Below are positions 44,332-53,524 of a stretch of DNA of 64,000 bases, piece after piece. The position numbers and the translations under genes are program-made. Where the stretch lies: positions 3,190,001-3,254,000 of the forward strand of contig NZ_CP011008.1 in the NCBI RefSeq assembly GCF_001578185.1. Direction: 5' to 3'. The stretch's first letter is position 1; each line of letters begins with the position of its first letter. The notes under the pieces are model-generated. The model saw nothing but the letters and a program-made list of their open reading frames with translations, had not been told where the DNA came from and searched no databases. Origin of the DNA: Peribacillus simplex (GTDB lineage: Bacteria; Bacillota; Bacilli; Bacillales; DSM-1321).

Positions 44332-44398
44332 GATGATTATCTATAGGAGGGAAAGATCCAAGCTAAAGGTCATGAAACAATAACAAAATGGATCCCAT

Positions 44399-44444
44399 AT
44401 ACAAAAGGCACCTGCTTTTAGTGAAAGCAGATGCCTTTTGTATA
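44399..44444 (+). terminator. Intrinsic terminator of the agmatinase-like gene
   Basis: Stem ACAAAAGGCA-CTGCTTT / AAAGCAG-TGCCTTTTGT, about 70 bp after the stop, followed by a T-rich stretch. Confidence 0.75.
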
Positions 44445-44595
44445 TTTATATGCTATTTTCCCTGTAAATAATTTTATATCAACTGGTGAACAATTTAGTC
44501 TCCCGAATAAATCCTTGTTCACGCTTCTATCTTGTTGGAAAATTTCGAACTTCATTCTGTTTCCGGTTTATTAGGAATAACAAAAAAGGGAATGA

Positions 44596-44629
44596 AAAAA
44601 CACATCCCAATAGAAAGAATGGGATGTGC
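44596..44629 (-). terminator. Intrinsic terminator of the carboxypeptidase gene
   Basis: CACATCCCA / TGGGATGTG stem, followed on the minus strand by a run of T, just after the stop at 44637. Confidence 0.75.
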
Positions 44630-44636
44630 CACCATA

Positions 44637-45701
44637 TTATTCGTCTGATTCTCCCCCAGAACGATTCGTTTGTGTTGGCAGGGTGTTCCAAAAGCCTGCA
44701 TCGACCGTTTCAATTGAATGATCAGCAATAGCTCTAACAGCTGCATCCAAAGTGGTGATTGTTTGCTTTATTAGATAGCCATTACTTTTTTGTCCAAGTG
44801 CAACTGTCTCGACATTGTGGTCAGACATCCCCCGCATCTCAAAGAGTAAAGTTGCAATATCATAACGAACGGCCGCACCATTACGGCCTATATTTTCTCC
44901 TGAACCGCCATCATATTTACCAATATGGCCCCAACCAGTAGGTTCAATTGAGTTATATACAACAGCACCCAGTTTTTTTGAAGCTTCTAGCACTTCAGGC
45001 TTTACGTTTGCGTTTGTAGGATAAAGTATTGAACCTGAAACAAGTTCACCATCTGTTTCGCTTAGCGTCCCTTGATGATGTAAATCTATCATGTAATCGA
45101 TATCGTATTTTGCAAATACATTTTCGTGTAAAGCTTTTACCTCGACTTGCATTTGATTGGTTTTTTTATCATGCTCCCGGTTTAAGTCGACCCCGTTTGC
45201 ATTTGCCCGGGTTAGATGTCGATCACCCTTTGCCAAATAGTCATCAAGAGAGAAATTAACATCTCCCATTGCCCCATCTGCGTTTAACATTGGAATGATA
45301 AGAATGTTAACATTTTCCAATATCCCTTTAGTCTTATTCGTTCCTAAATGTTTAATGAATTCCAATGCACCCTCAGTAGTCAGCTGTTCATTTCCATGCT
45401 GTTGAGTTAAAAATAGTATAGTTGGGTTTTTAGGATTGGAAATATATTTCGCAAGATAAATATCTCTTCCTTTTACCGTTTCCCCGATTACTTCCAATGC
45501 CAACCTTTCTTGTTTAGCATCCTGGGTTTTTAGATAACTTACCAAGCTTTCATATGTATGCAGATTTGAAGTTGTCACTTGACCATTTCCAGCACTGGGG
45601 CCATTACCAACCGCTCCGACTGGTAGCGCAACAGCTGTTACAGCGCTTAAAGACATTAAACTAGATAATGAAACTGTTAGAACTTTCTTCTTAAAATTCA
45701 A
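44637..45701 (-). CDS. Secreted M14 family zinc carboxypeptidase, about 354 aa
   Basis: A signal peptide (NFKKKVLTVSLSSLMSLSAV then an alanine/valine-rich stretch) leads into an M14 fold. The zinc ligands are in TQQHGNEQL (HxxE) and YMIDLHHQGTLS, and the general base in ATLLFEMRGMSDHNV. A TTG at 45701, 9-10 nt after GGGAGG, gives the best signal peptide; the ATG at 45722 would include the ribosome binding site. It is single-gene and exported, so it probably trims peptides from the C-terminus outside the cell. Confidence 0.85.
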   Translation of the reverse strand: MNFKKKVLTVSLSSLMSLSAVTAVALPVGAVGNGPSAGNGQVTTSNLHTYESLVSYLKTQDAKQERLALEVIGETVKGRDIYLAKYISNPKNPTILFLTQQHGNEQLTTEGALEFIKHLGTNKTKGILENVNILIIPMLNADGAMGDVNFSLDDYLAKGDRHLTRANANGVDLNREHDKKTNQMQVEVKALHENVFAKYDIDYMIDLHHQGTLSETDGELVSGSILYPTNANVKPEVLEASKKLGAVVYNSIEPTGWGHIGKYDGGSGENIGRNGAAVRYDIATLLFEMRGMSDHNVETVALGQKSNGYLIKQTITTLDAAVRAIADHSIETVDAGFWNTLPTQTNRSGGESDE

Positions 45702-46671
45702 AAAAAAAACCTCCCTTTTCATTTAACAATCATAAAAATAACTATTACTAATATTCTGACATTTTTAACACTTTGTGTTAATAGTGAAAAATACCTATTC
45801 TTCCGAAAAATTTTCCATTTTACACACAATATAACTTGAAAGGACTTCCGGAATGATTTTATAAATTTTGCCATCAATTTGATGCCGTATTATGGGTTTT
45901 TTATGAGTTGGGTATCTGCTTAAAACTTGGTCAACTTTTAATTAACTATAAGGTGCGTGCTGCCTCCCTTTTAGATATTATAACTAGGAAAAAGCCAGGA
46001 AAACGAGCCCGAATAATGAAAAAGGGTAGAATTCTAGAAGGAAGGCCATGACCATTCAATTTAATTTATCTATATGCATAACTTGAACATGAATGGCCAA
46101 AAATAAGAAGTATTAAGAAGAAAGGAACAAACAAAAAGGTGAATGCCTGATCATTTCAACAATTAATCCTTTGTATTTAGTTGGAAAGGTTGTTTTACAT
46201 ACCCCTTCTCCTTTAGCTGTAGTAGTTGTTGTCTTGAAAGTTCGAAAGTTCGGCTTTTGAAACTTTTACACGAAAGGTTGGAAATTTTCTTCATATTACT
46301 TACTATTTTTTAAAAATTTCTATCATTCCTTAAGCAATATACAAAACACCCAGCTGATATTGGTAAATCTCACTAAACCTGTTATATTATTAATGATTTC
46401 CCCTTCAAAGTTCACTAAAAGAATAAAGCTTTTTATGCCTGATATTGATCGGAGGAATCATTTTAATTCTGGTTATCATTCTGGATATCTTGGTTCTTGG
46501 GCCCACTATAAAGAAAGCACTTATGGTAGCCAATGTAATTATAATAATGCGAGTTGGGGCAAATAAAGATCATCATAAAAATAGGCTGGAAATTCGAAAA
46601 AATCCATTTTCACCGTTGCATTTTGGTTGAATACAATAGGATGATCCAATGAATGTTATGAATGAGGTGGT
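45702..46671. other. 950-bp region without a confident gene
   Basis: AT-rich. Two overlapping frames (46360-46566 and 46445-46630) were considered. The second encodes a hydrophobic start (IGGIILILVIILDILVLGP), a small-membrane-protein look, but has no well-placed ribosome binding site. It may be a decayed membrane-protein gene. Nothing else was recognised. Confidence 0.35.
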
Positions 46672-47253
46672 ATGTTGAAACATAAAATAATCATTATTCT
46701 TAGTTTAGTTTTTGTAGTATTTATGACTGTTTTATTCATCCTTTACCTCATTAAAGATGATTCTTCCCGATGGATGGTAGCTCTTGGGGGTATATTGGTA
46801 AGTGCCTTGCCCATTTCATTATTATTTGTTAAACATAATCCCTTTAACATTCCGATCATTATTGGTTTTTATGTTTTTGTTTTCTGTACGACATTTTTAG
46901 GGTCAATTGCAAATTTTTATGTGGATTTTAAATGGTGGGACTCTACCCTTCATTTCTACAAGGGCATTTTTATCGGCTTTGTTGGAATTGCTCTCTATAA
47001 ATTTTTCATCCCTCAAGGGGCGCGAAAAGATATTTCAAGTTGGATCATCTTTCTATTTGTTCTCTCACTTGCAGTCACTTCCACTGTTCTTTGGGAAATC
47101 TATGAGTTCGCAGGAGACCTGACTTTTACTCAAACCATGCAGCGAGGCGGTAATAAGGATACTATGTACGATATGATTTTCGGTCTTACTGGCGGTCTTC
47201 TTATCTCCATTTATTCTAGTGTACAAAAAAATCATGATAATTTGCAGAGGTAA
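46672..47253 (+). CDS. YjdF/DUF2238-like membrane protein, first of a tandem pair, 193 aa
   Basis: Five to six membrane helices. The conserved features are DFKWWDSTLHFYKGIFIGF in the centre and VLWEIYEFAGDL, followed by GGNKDTMYDMIFGLTGGLL near the end, which fits the YjdF/DUF2238 family of unknown function. GAGGTGG precedes the ATG. The next gene is a clear paralogue starting 4 bp after its stop, so the pair is a tandem duplication translated together. Confidence 0.72.
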   Translation: MLKHKIIIILSLVFVVFMTVLFILYLIKDDSSRWMVALGGILVSALPISLLFVKHNPFNIPIIIGFYVFVFCTTFLGSIANFYVDFKWWDSTLHFYKGIFIGFVGIALYKFFIPQGARKDISSWIIFLFVLSLAVTSTVLWEIYEFAGDLTFTQTMQRGGNKDTMYDMIFGLTGGLLISIYSSVQKNHDNLQR

Positions 47254-47257
47254 TCAT

Positions 47258-47833
47258 ATGAATCGTAAGTTAGTTATTTCATTTAGTTTGGTCTATGTAC
47301 TTTTCATGGCAGCTTTATCTATCTTTTACTATACAACCGATGAAACTTTCAAATCCCTTGTTTCGATAGGTGGTGTGGTTTGTGGAGCAATTCCCCTGCT
47401 ATTGGCCCTATTTACTAAGCTTCAATTCAATCTGCCCATTATCATTTCCTATTTAATCTTCTTGTTCGGTTCACAATATTTAGGATCTATTTTAGGCTGG
47501 TATGGACTGGGGTGGTGGGACACATTCTTACATTTTCTAAGTGGATCCCTTCTTGCTTTTACTGCAATTGCTTTATATGAACGTTTGGTACACAGAAATG
47601 CAGGTAATGGGATATCCCCCTGGTTTGTCTTTTTGTTTACCCTCTCTTTCGCAGCACTTGGTGGTGTTATATGGGAAATCTACGAATTTAGTTCTGATCA
47701 ATTATTCGGAATGACATTACAAGGCGGAGGAAATAAAGATACAATGACAGATTTAATCGCCGATACTGTTGGAGGTCTCATTATTGCAATGTGGGCCGGA
47801 GTTCGGACAAAGGTTAAGGTAAGGAAAACATGA
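47258..47833 (+). CDS. YjdF/DUF2238-like membrane protein, second of a tandem pair, 191 aa
   Basis: Same layout as its neighbour: GLGWWDTFLHFLSGSLLAF, VIWEIYEFSSDQLFG, and GGNKDTMTDLIADTVGGLI. The ATG at 47258 is chosen because AGAGG lies just upstream. The acidic/asparagine GGNKDTM motif is retained in both copies, suggesting a conserved functional site at the membrane. The pair is closed by the terminator at 47953-47987. Confidence 0.72.
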   Translation: MNRKLVISFSLVYVLFMAALSIFYYTTDETFKSLVSIGGVVCGAIPLLLALFTKLQFNLPIIISYLIFLFGSQYLGSILGWYGLGWWDTFLHFLSGSLLAFTAIALYERLVHRNAGNGISPWFVFLFTLSFAALGGVIWEIYEFSSDQLFGMTLQGGGNKDTMTDLIADTVGGLIIAMWAGVRTKVKVRKT

Positions 47834-47952
47834 AAAAGTTCACATGTTTTAACAATCTTCCATTTCATCTCATCTTAATTGTTAAAGGTTTATGCAAAAA
47901 TCGGCTAATCAAATCTTAAGTATTGAAATGGTAACATTGAGTTGACTGCATA

Positions 47953-47987
47953 TAAAAACCGACCATCACATAGTGGCCGGTTTTTAT
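47953..47987. terminator. Bidirectional terminator
   Basis: AAAAACCGRCCA-type stem (AAAAACCGACCA / TGGCCGGTTTTT), with T tracts on both strands, between convergent genes. Confidence 0.8.
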
Positions 47988-47989
47988 GG

Positions 47990-48460
47990 TCATTTAAATA
48001 TGATGGATATGATCTTATCCGTCGTCATCTCACTATCTACCACATATGTTCCAGGTCGTAGTCCGTTGGCCTTGCCTTTCTTTTCAACCTCGTCTGAAAA
48101 CTTATTGGCATTCTTAATGACTTTTGCTTTTTGAAGGGTTTTACCCACATCGATGCTTGTCGAGCCTTTAGACACTCTCAGAACTGTACGATATATGACT
48201 TTCTCTGTTGGTTCTTTTACATTTTCTTTTTCAGCTTCCGCTTTATCTTTAATCGACTTTGCTTCAGCAATTTGATCTTCCCATTCTTTTTCTGTATGTA
48301 TGACATACCCTTCAGAAGCCAGAGAATCTTTCATCTCATCTTCTGTTAGTTTCTCTGAAGTGCCCGTCGCTTCACTTGGACCAAAGAAATACACTGCACC
48401 GCACAAACCTGCCGCAACAATAAGGCCACCGGCAAAGCTGCGCATTGATTTAGATGTCAT
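47990..48460 (-). CDS. YceG/MltG-like small membrane-anchored protein, about 156 aa
   Basis: An N-terminal membrane anchor (SFAGGLIVAAGLCGAVYFF), a charged coiled-coil linker, and a C-terminal region with KGSTSIDVGKTLQKAKVIKN and LRPGTYVVDSEMTTDKII. The C-terminal region resembles the LysM-like front of MltG/YceG endolytic transglycosylases. The catalytic domain is absent, so it is unlikely to be an enzyme. ATG at 48460 is 11 nt after AGGAG. It overlaps the preceding gene by 11 bp, so the two are coupled. Confidence 0.68.
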   Translation of the reverse strand: MTSKSMRSFAGGLIVAAGLCGAVYFFGPSEATGTSEKLTEDEMKDSLASEGYVIHTEKEWEDQIAEAKSIKDKAEAEKENVKEPTEKVIYRTVLRVSKGSTSIDVGKTLQKAKVIKNANKFSDEVEKKGKANGLRPGTYVVDSEMTTDKIISIIFK

Positions 48461-48830
48461 TGGCCACATTTCTCCTTTCACTCTTCGTTTTAATGTAAGG
48501 AGTAAGCAAGCCTTCTATCTCATTTTCCGTCTGTTTTGTTTTCAGTGCGATGCTTTCAAATGAATAGCCTCGCTTATGTAGGTCGAGTACTTCACGCAAC
48601 AAGTTCCGCTTTTCGGAAGACATTGCAAGAATGCCTGCCTCTTGCACCGTAATTTCAGCATCTATCTCGATGTTCCTGATTTTTTCCTGTAATACATTCA
48701 TTTCATTTCCAAAAGTGATAGCAAGCTGTTCCAATTGACTGTCCACTTTTACAGAATCCTTTTTAATAAACGATAAAATGAACAGTAAAACTGCTACACC
48801 AAACAAAATGATTAGAGCCCATTCCATCAT
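48450..48830 (-). CDS. Membrane-anchored coiled-coil protein, DUF6115/SwrB-like, 126 aa
   Basis: One N-terminal helix (WALIILFGVAVLLFILSFI), then a coiled coil (LEQLAITFGNEMNVLQEKI), then a short HTH-like end, LHKRGYSFESIALKTKQTEN, as in the small Bacillus proteins labelled DUF6115 or SwrB. Function unknown. Its ATG opens the pair with the YceG-like gene. Confidence 0.6.
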   Translation of the reverse strand: MMEWALIILFGVAVLLFILSFIKKDSVKVDSQLEQLAITFGNEMNVLQEKIRNIEIDAEITVQEAGILAMSSEKRNLLREVLDLHKRGYSFESIALKTKQTENEIEGLLTPYIKTKSERRNVANDI

Positions 48831-49173
48831 TCTATGTCCCTCCTTAATAAATTTAAATCTATTATCTCGCTTTCTAATTATATATTGATTTGTTCAAAAA
48901 CTCGATTTAAAAGTACTAAATACGATAATAGTCACGTAACAAATATAAAAAAGGAATAATTAGCATGTTTTCAGGTTTATCAATAGCTAACACACTCCTT
49001 CTCTGTAACTATTATACCATATGAGGCCAATATTACCATAAAAAAAGGACTCGCTATTTAGGACCAGTTAGGTCAAAATGATGAAGGTTTTTTATAATGT
49101 TAGTATTTAGCCCACGCTAAAAGCACAATCCTGTCAGCAGGAAAAATTTCCTTTGATAAGTTTAGTGAAATAA
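48831..49173. other. Gap before the P450 fragment
   Basis: No gene recognised. The right part may contain further decayed P450 sequence, but I could not read it. Confidence 0.35.
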
Positions 49174-49329
49174 GTAGCTTTTAATCTAAGCTTTAAAGGG
49201 TGCAAACACTTACAAAAAGGCCAAATAATATTAGCTCTGCTTGCATCAGCTAATCGAGACGAAATTGAACGCGACCATGAATTTGATATTCACCATAATC
49301 CAAGTCCTCAGATTGCATTTGGACACGGC
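49174..49329 (+). pseudogene. Cytochrome P450 gene fragment
   Basis: The frame reads KGQIILALLASANRDE followed by EFDIHHNPSPQIAFGHGK. This is the P450 segment that runs up to the haem-binding loop (FGHGxHxCxG). The sequence stops exactly before the haem cysteine and passes directly into an IS1182 remnant. No upstream P450 reading frame is intact: a stop codon occurs at 49171. It is thus a relic of a lost P450 gene. Confidence 0.8.
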
Positions 49330-49457
49330 AAGGTCAAAAATGGCATAATATAGTGGGCTCGTAGAGACCCAAGCTCTTAATCTTGAGCAAAATTCCAAGT
49401 AAATATCAAAAGGGTTTCGGAATTAATACATTCCGAAACCCTTTTGTCGACAAACTG
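49330..49457 (+). mobile_element. Remnant right end of an older IS1182-family element
   Basis: It resembles the terminal about 130 bp of the other copies with many substitutions: CAAAAATGGC, ATATAGTGGGCTCGTAGAGA, the TTTCGGAATTAATACATTCC hairpin, and an end at GTCGACAAACTG. It ends 2 bp before the terminator hairpin that IS copy 3 also used. Confidence 0.85.
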
Positions 49458-49459
49458 AA

Positions 49460-49487
49460 AGAACGATTCCATTAAAGGAATCGTTCT
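49460..49487. repeat. Left target-site duplication of IS copy 3 (terminator hairpin)
   Basis: AGAACGATTCC-ATTAAA-GGAATCGTTCT, 28 bp, identical to 51230-51257. Confidence 0.92.
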
Positions 49488-49544
49488 CAGACTGTAGACA
49501 AACTCGAGGAAAATCGAGTTTGTCTATTTTTTATGAGTTGTACA

Positions 49545-49675
49545 ATTTGGCCGTTGATTTCCACTCCAGGCACTCGCTTTCCGCGGGCGGTCGGGGAGCC
49601 TCCTCGGCTTTCGCCTGCGGGGTCTCCCCTAGACGCGCTTTTCCCGCAGGAGTCTCGTACCTTCCGTTCCAATCA
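49545..49675 (+). repeat. GC-rich structured repeat inside IS copy 3
   Basis: The same element as in copies 1 and 2, between the left IS end and the transposase start. Confidence 0.85.
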
Positions 49676-49760
49676 ACTTTGTCTTATCTTTTAGATAAAC
49701 ACTTTTGCCCTGAGTCGCTTTTGTTTTAAAATAGAAGTATTAAAACTTGAGGTGATGAGG

Positions 49761-51118
49761 ATGCTTTCGAAACATGACTCTATTCAGCGAGATCAACTTG
49801 AAATGATTACGTTAGATCAACTGGTGCCACCGAACCATTTGGTTCGTAAACTAGAGGCTGCCATTGACTTCACTTTCATTTATGACTTGGTGAAAGATAT
49901 GTATTCAGAGGTAGGACGCCCAAGTATTGATCCAGTTATTTTAGTTAAACTGACATTCATTCAATATACCTTCGGTATTCGTTCCATGCGTAAAACGATT
50001 GAAGAAGTTGAAACTAATATGGCTTACCGTTGGTTCTTAGGCTATGGTTTCCATGATAAAGTACCTCATTTCTCTACGTTTGGGAAAAATTATGAGCGAC
50101 GCTTTAAAGATACAGACCTGTTTGAACAGATTTTCTACGCATTTTAATGACAGCTGCTAATAAAAAGTTAATAAGTGCTGAACACGTTTTCGTGGATTCC
50201 ACACATGTGAAAGCCAGTGCGAATAAACGGAAATTTGAAAAGAAAATCGTTCGTAAAGAAACACGAGCGTATCAAGGGCGTCTTCAAGAAGAAATCAATC
50301 AAGATCGTGAAAACCATGGAAAGAAGCCTTTTCCATCAGATAAATTTGATAAAGAAGAGACCAAAGAGATTAAAGAAAGTACAACGGATTCTGAGAGTGG
50401 CTACTATGTGAAAGATGAACGAACAAAACAGTTTGCCTATTCATTCCACGCAGCCGCAGACCGCAACGGTTTTGTATTGGGAACGATTGTAACACCTGGA
50501 AATATACATGACAGTCAGATCTTAGAGCCACTAGTTGAACAAGTGATTGAGAAAATTGGAAAACCGGAAGCCGTTGCCGCAGATGTAGCTTATAAAACAC
50601 CAGCGATTACAAGCTACCTATTTAACAAAGAAATCATACCGGCTTTACCTTATACACGTCCTCGCACCAAAGAAGGATTTTTCCGCAAACAGGACTATTA
50701 TACGATGAACATTTTGATTGTTACCTTTGTCCTTCGGGAGAGCTATTAAAGTACTCAACAACCAATAAAGAGGGCTATCGCGAGTATAAATCACCCAAAC
50801 ACACTTGTGCGACATGCTCATTTTTATCTCAGTGTACAGAAAGCAAAGACCATCAAAAAGTGGTGACACGGCATATTTGGCAAACACCATGTGGAAGAAG
50901 CAGATCATCTGCGTCATCATCAAGATGTAAAAACTATATATGCGAAACGTAAAGAAACGATTGAGCGTGTATTCGCAGATGCAAAAGAAAAGCATGGTAT
51001 GCGTTGGACAACTTTAAGGGGACTTAAAAAATTGTCGATGCAGGCGATGCTTACTTTCGCTGCCATTAATTTAAAGAAGATGGCCAATTGGACATGGGGA
51101 GGTCCAAAAATGGCCTAA
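49761..51118 (+). pseudogene. IS1182-family transposase, disrupted, copy 3
   Basis: It has the same two one-base losses as copy 1 (FYAF stop with TAATG overlap at 50145-50149, and GACTATTATAC), plus an extra C in ACACCATGTGG near 50887 that copy 1 lacks. The order is an N-terminal fragment to 50147, a middle fragment to 50749 and a C-terminal fragment from 50891. It is not expected to be active on its own. Confidence 0.88.
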
Positions 51119-51229
51119 CATAGTGGGCTCGTAGAGCCCCAATCTCCTAACTTCAGGCAAAAATTCAAAGGGAATCTCAAAAAGGGGTTCGGAATTTTTT
51201 AATTCCGAACCCCTTTTGTCGACAAACTG

Positions 51230-51257
51230 AGAACGATTCCATTAAAGGAATCGTTCT
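51230..51257. repeat. Right target-site duplication of IS copy 3 (terminator hairpin)
   Basis: The second copy of the 28-bp hairpin, followed by TTTTTT. It lies just beyond the yhgE stop (51268). Confidence 0.92.
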
Positions 51258-51267
51258 TTTTTTGCGT

Positions 51268-53475
51268 TTAATTTTCAGTAGTTTCGCTTACTCCTGAATA
51301 GCTTTTCTTATACTTAACGACAAAGTAAAGTAATGTCAATATCATAAAGCTAATTGTAAAGCCAAGTAAAACATAGACGTTTTGCCACATTAAACCAAAG
51401 TTACCACTTGATATAACCTCTTTAAATCCTCTAACTGAGAAGGTCATCGGTAACCAATTATTGAATATTTGTAATGGTTCTGGTATTAATTCAAGTGGGA
51501 ATGTTCCAGCACTTGTCGTTAATTGTAAGATCAAGATAACAATCGCGATGAAACGACCTGGATCTCCCAATGTTGTTACAAGCAACTGAATCAATGTAAT
51601 GAATACCAAACTCGTTATAATCGAGAACATTACGAATAACGGTACACTTTTCACTTCCATATCAAGCAGTACTAATGTTAATCCTGAGGCTATAATTGCT
51701 TGGATAATACCTACTGCAGCAATAATGCCAAATTTACTTAAGAACCAAGTGAACCCGTTTTTCGGAATTCCAATCGGCTCTCTTAATGGAAAGACAATTG
51801 AGAGCAATAATGCACCTACAAACAAACCTAATGATAGGAAGTAAGGAGCAAAACCAGTTCCATAGTTCGGAACTTTATTGATGCTTTCTTTTTCAACCTT
51901 AACAGGCTCTGCAACCATGTTATACGTTTCTTCACCAGCATTAATATCTGCTGAATCTTTAGCCGCTTTATTGATTTTATCCTTAAACTCTGTCGACCCT
52001 TCCGCCAACTTACTTGTTCCACTTACAATTTTACTAGAACCATCCGCTAATTGACTAGATCCATCTGCTAATGCTGCCGATCCTGCTGTAAGCTGATTGA
52101 CTCCATCTGCAAGTGTCGCTGAACCTGAAGCGAGGTTTTGGCTACCGGTTGCTGCTTCTGATAATTTCTCACCGAATGTTACTAGACCTACTCTTAATTG
52201 AGATTGACCTTCTTTTAATTGAGCAGCCCCTGTTTCTAATTGACCTGCTCCTTCATTTAATTGAGAGACACCTGTTTGAAGTGCTTTTTGGCCACTATTC
52301 AGGGTCGAAATATTTTCAGAAAGGCTAGAGGCACCTGCTTGAATCTGACCAGCAGAATTAGCAAGCTCTTTATTCCCTGATTCAAGCTTTGTAGCGCCAG
52401 CTGATAAATTATCAAATGCTTGCTTCAATGCATCTTGCTGTTCTTTTGGTAAAGCCCCCAAATATGGGTCTAAGGTCGATTGAAGAGTCGATACACCTTC
52501 TTTCAATCCTGATGCTCCATCAGCTAAGCTATTTGAACCTGACTCTAACTGTTGCAAGGAACCTTTCAGTTGCTTACTTCCATCATGAATTTTTTCCGTA
52601 CCCGAAACAAGTTCATTCATCTTCTCTTCAACTGTACCGATGCCAGTATGAGTCTTTTCAATTCCAGACTGAAGACTTCCTGCCCCATCTTCTGCCTTTT
52701 TCGCTCCGTCAATCAATTGATTTTGAGCGTTAGATAACTGGCCTAAACCATCAGCAAGAGTTTTTGCTCCTTTTTGTAACTCAACGGTACCGTCCTGAAC
52801 TTTCTTGGTACCACCTGTAAATTCAACTTGTTTTTCAGCTAATGATGTTAATTTTTCTTCTAAAGTTTTTGCACCATTATCAACGTCCAGGATTCCATCT
52901 TTCAGTTTCCCAGCTGCTTCATCCGTTGACTGAAACCCTTCGCCCATTTCAGTAATGATGTCAAACATGGTCTCTGCATATGTCTCAGTTACTTTTTCTG
53001 CAAGAGCCATTTGGATTTTTTGAACTGCTGTTTCTCCTATTTGAGCTGATAAGAAGTTAAAGCTTTCATTTGGAACATACTTTAATTCAAGTTTTTTCGG
53101 CTTTTCATCCATTAACGTCGTCGCGTTTTTTGAAAAATTCTCTGGAACTTCTACTAGTAAATAATATTTTTGATCCTCTAAGTTTTTGTAGCCTGTTTTA
53201 CGATCAACAAACTGAAAATTAAAGTCCTTACTTTTCTTCAGTTTTTCTACAAATTCATCTCCTAGTTTTATTTCTTCTCCCTCTAACTCAGCACCGGAGT
53301 CATTATTAACAATGGCAACTGGTAAATCTTCAAGACGATCATACGGATCCCAAAAAGCCCATAAGAACATGCCACTATACAAAATAGGAATAAACAGAAT
53401 TGCGATAATCGGAATAAGCAGTTTTTTATTTTTAAACAGGCCAAGGAACTCCTGTTTTATTAAACTAGATTTCAA
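51268..53475 (-). CDS. yhgE: YhgE/Pip domain membrane protein, 735 aa
   Basis: An ABC-2-like membrane protein. One N-terminal helix (LIPIIAILFIPILYSGMFLW) is followed by a YhgE/Pip extracellular region with DLPVAIVNNDSGAELEGEEI. A long array of roughly 7-residue repeats (LADGxxQLxxGxxxL type, about residues 190-500) predicts an extended coiled coil outside the membrane. Five to six C-terminal helices end it. A TTG start lies 6 nt after GGGGGGA. The family includes phage-receptor proteins and type VII secretion-linked proteins. The neighbouring broken TetR gene is its probable regulator. Confidence 0.9.
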   Translation of the reverse strand: MKSSLIKQEFLGLFKNKKLLIPIIAILFIPILYSGMFLWAFWDPYDRLEDLPVAIVNNDSGAELEGEEIKLGDEFVEKLKKSKDFNFQFVDRKTGYKNLEDQKYYLLVEVPENFSKNATTLMDEKPKKLELKYVPNESFNFLSAQIGETAVQKIQMALAEKVTETYAETMFDIITEMGEGFQSTDEAAGKLKDGILDVDNGAKTLEEKLTSLAEKQVEFTGGTKKVQDGTVELQKGAKTLADGLGQLSNAQNQLIDGAKKAEDGAGSLQSGIEKTHTGIGTVEEKMNELVSGTEKIHDGSKQLKGSLQQLESGSNSLADGASGLKEGVSTLQSTLDPYLGALPKEQQDALKQAFDNLSAGATKLESGNKELANSAGQIQAGASSLSENISTLNSGQKALQTGVSQLNEGAGQLETGAAQLKEGQSQLRVGLVTFGEKLSEAATGSQNLASGSATLADGVNQLTAGSAALADGSSQLADGSSKIVSGTSKLAEGSTEFKDKINKAAKDSADINAGEETYNMVAEPVKVEKESINKVPNYGTGFAPYFLSLGLFVGALLLSIVFPLREPIGIPKNGFTWFLSKFGIIAAVGIIQAIIASGLTLVLLDMEVKSVPLFVMFSIITSLVFITLIQLLVTTLGDPGRFIAIVILILQLTTSAGTFPLELIPEPLQIFNNWLPMTFSVRGFKEVISSGNFGLMWQNVYVLLGFTISFMILTLLYFVVKYKKSYSGVSETTEN

Positions 53476-53496
53476 AGAATCCCCCCTAAGTATGAT

Positions 53497-53519
53497 TGAC
53501 CATTTAGTTCATTTGGTCA
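53497..53519. promoter_or_regulatory. TetR-type operator before yhgE
   Basis: TGACCA-N11-TGGTCA, 23 bp. It has the same length and central GTTCA as the site at 54138-54160. Confidence 0.7.
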
Positions 53520-53524
53520 TTTTT

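Larger units (their letters stand above)
49488..51229 (+). mobile_element. IS1182-family insertion sequence, copy 3 (1742 bp)
   Basis: The left end is CAGACTGTAGACAAA and the inverted right end CAGTTTGTCGACAAA. A perfect 28-bp duplication flanks it. It is nearly identical to copy 1, including the two transposase frameshifts. It contains the GC-rich repeat at about 49545-49675 and terminator hairpins inside both ends. Confidence 0.9.

Noticed and set aside
46360..46630. Two overlapping short frames
   Set aside because: No well-placed ribosome binding site, no recognised family; the hydrophobic one may be a relic, described as an uncertain region only.
51268..53475. Phage infection protein name taken as evidence of a prophage
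   Set aside because: YhgE/Pip is a chromosomal family; no phage structural, integrase or att sequences were seen nearby.
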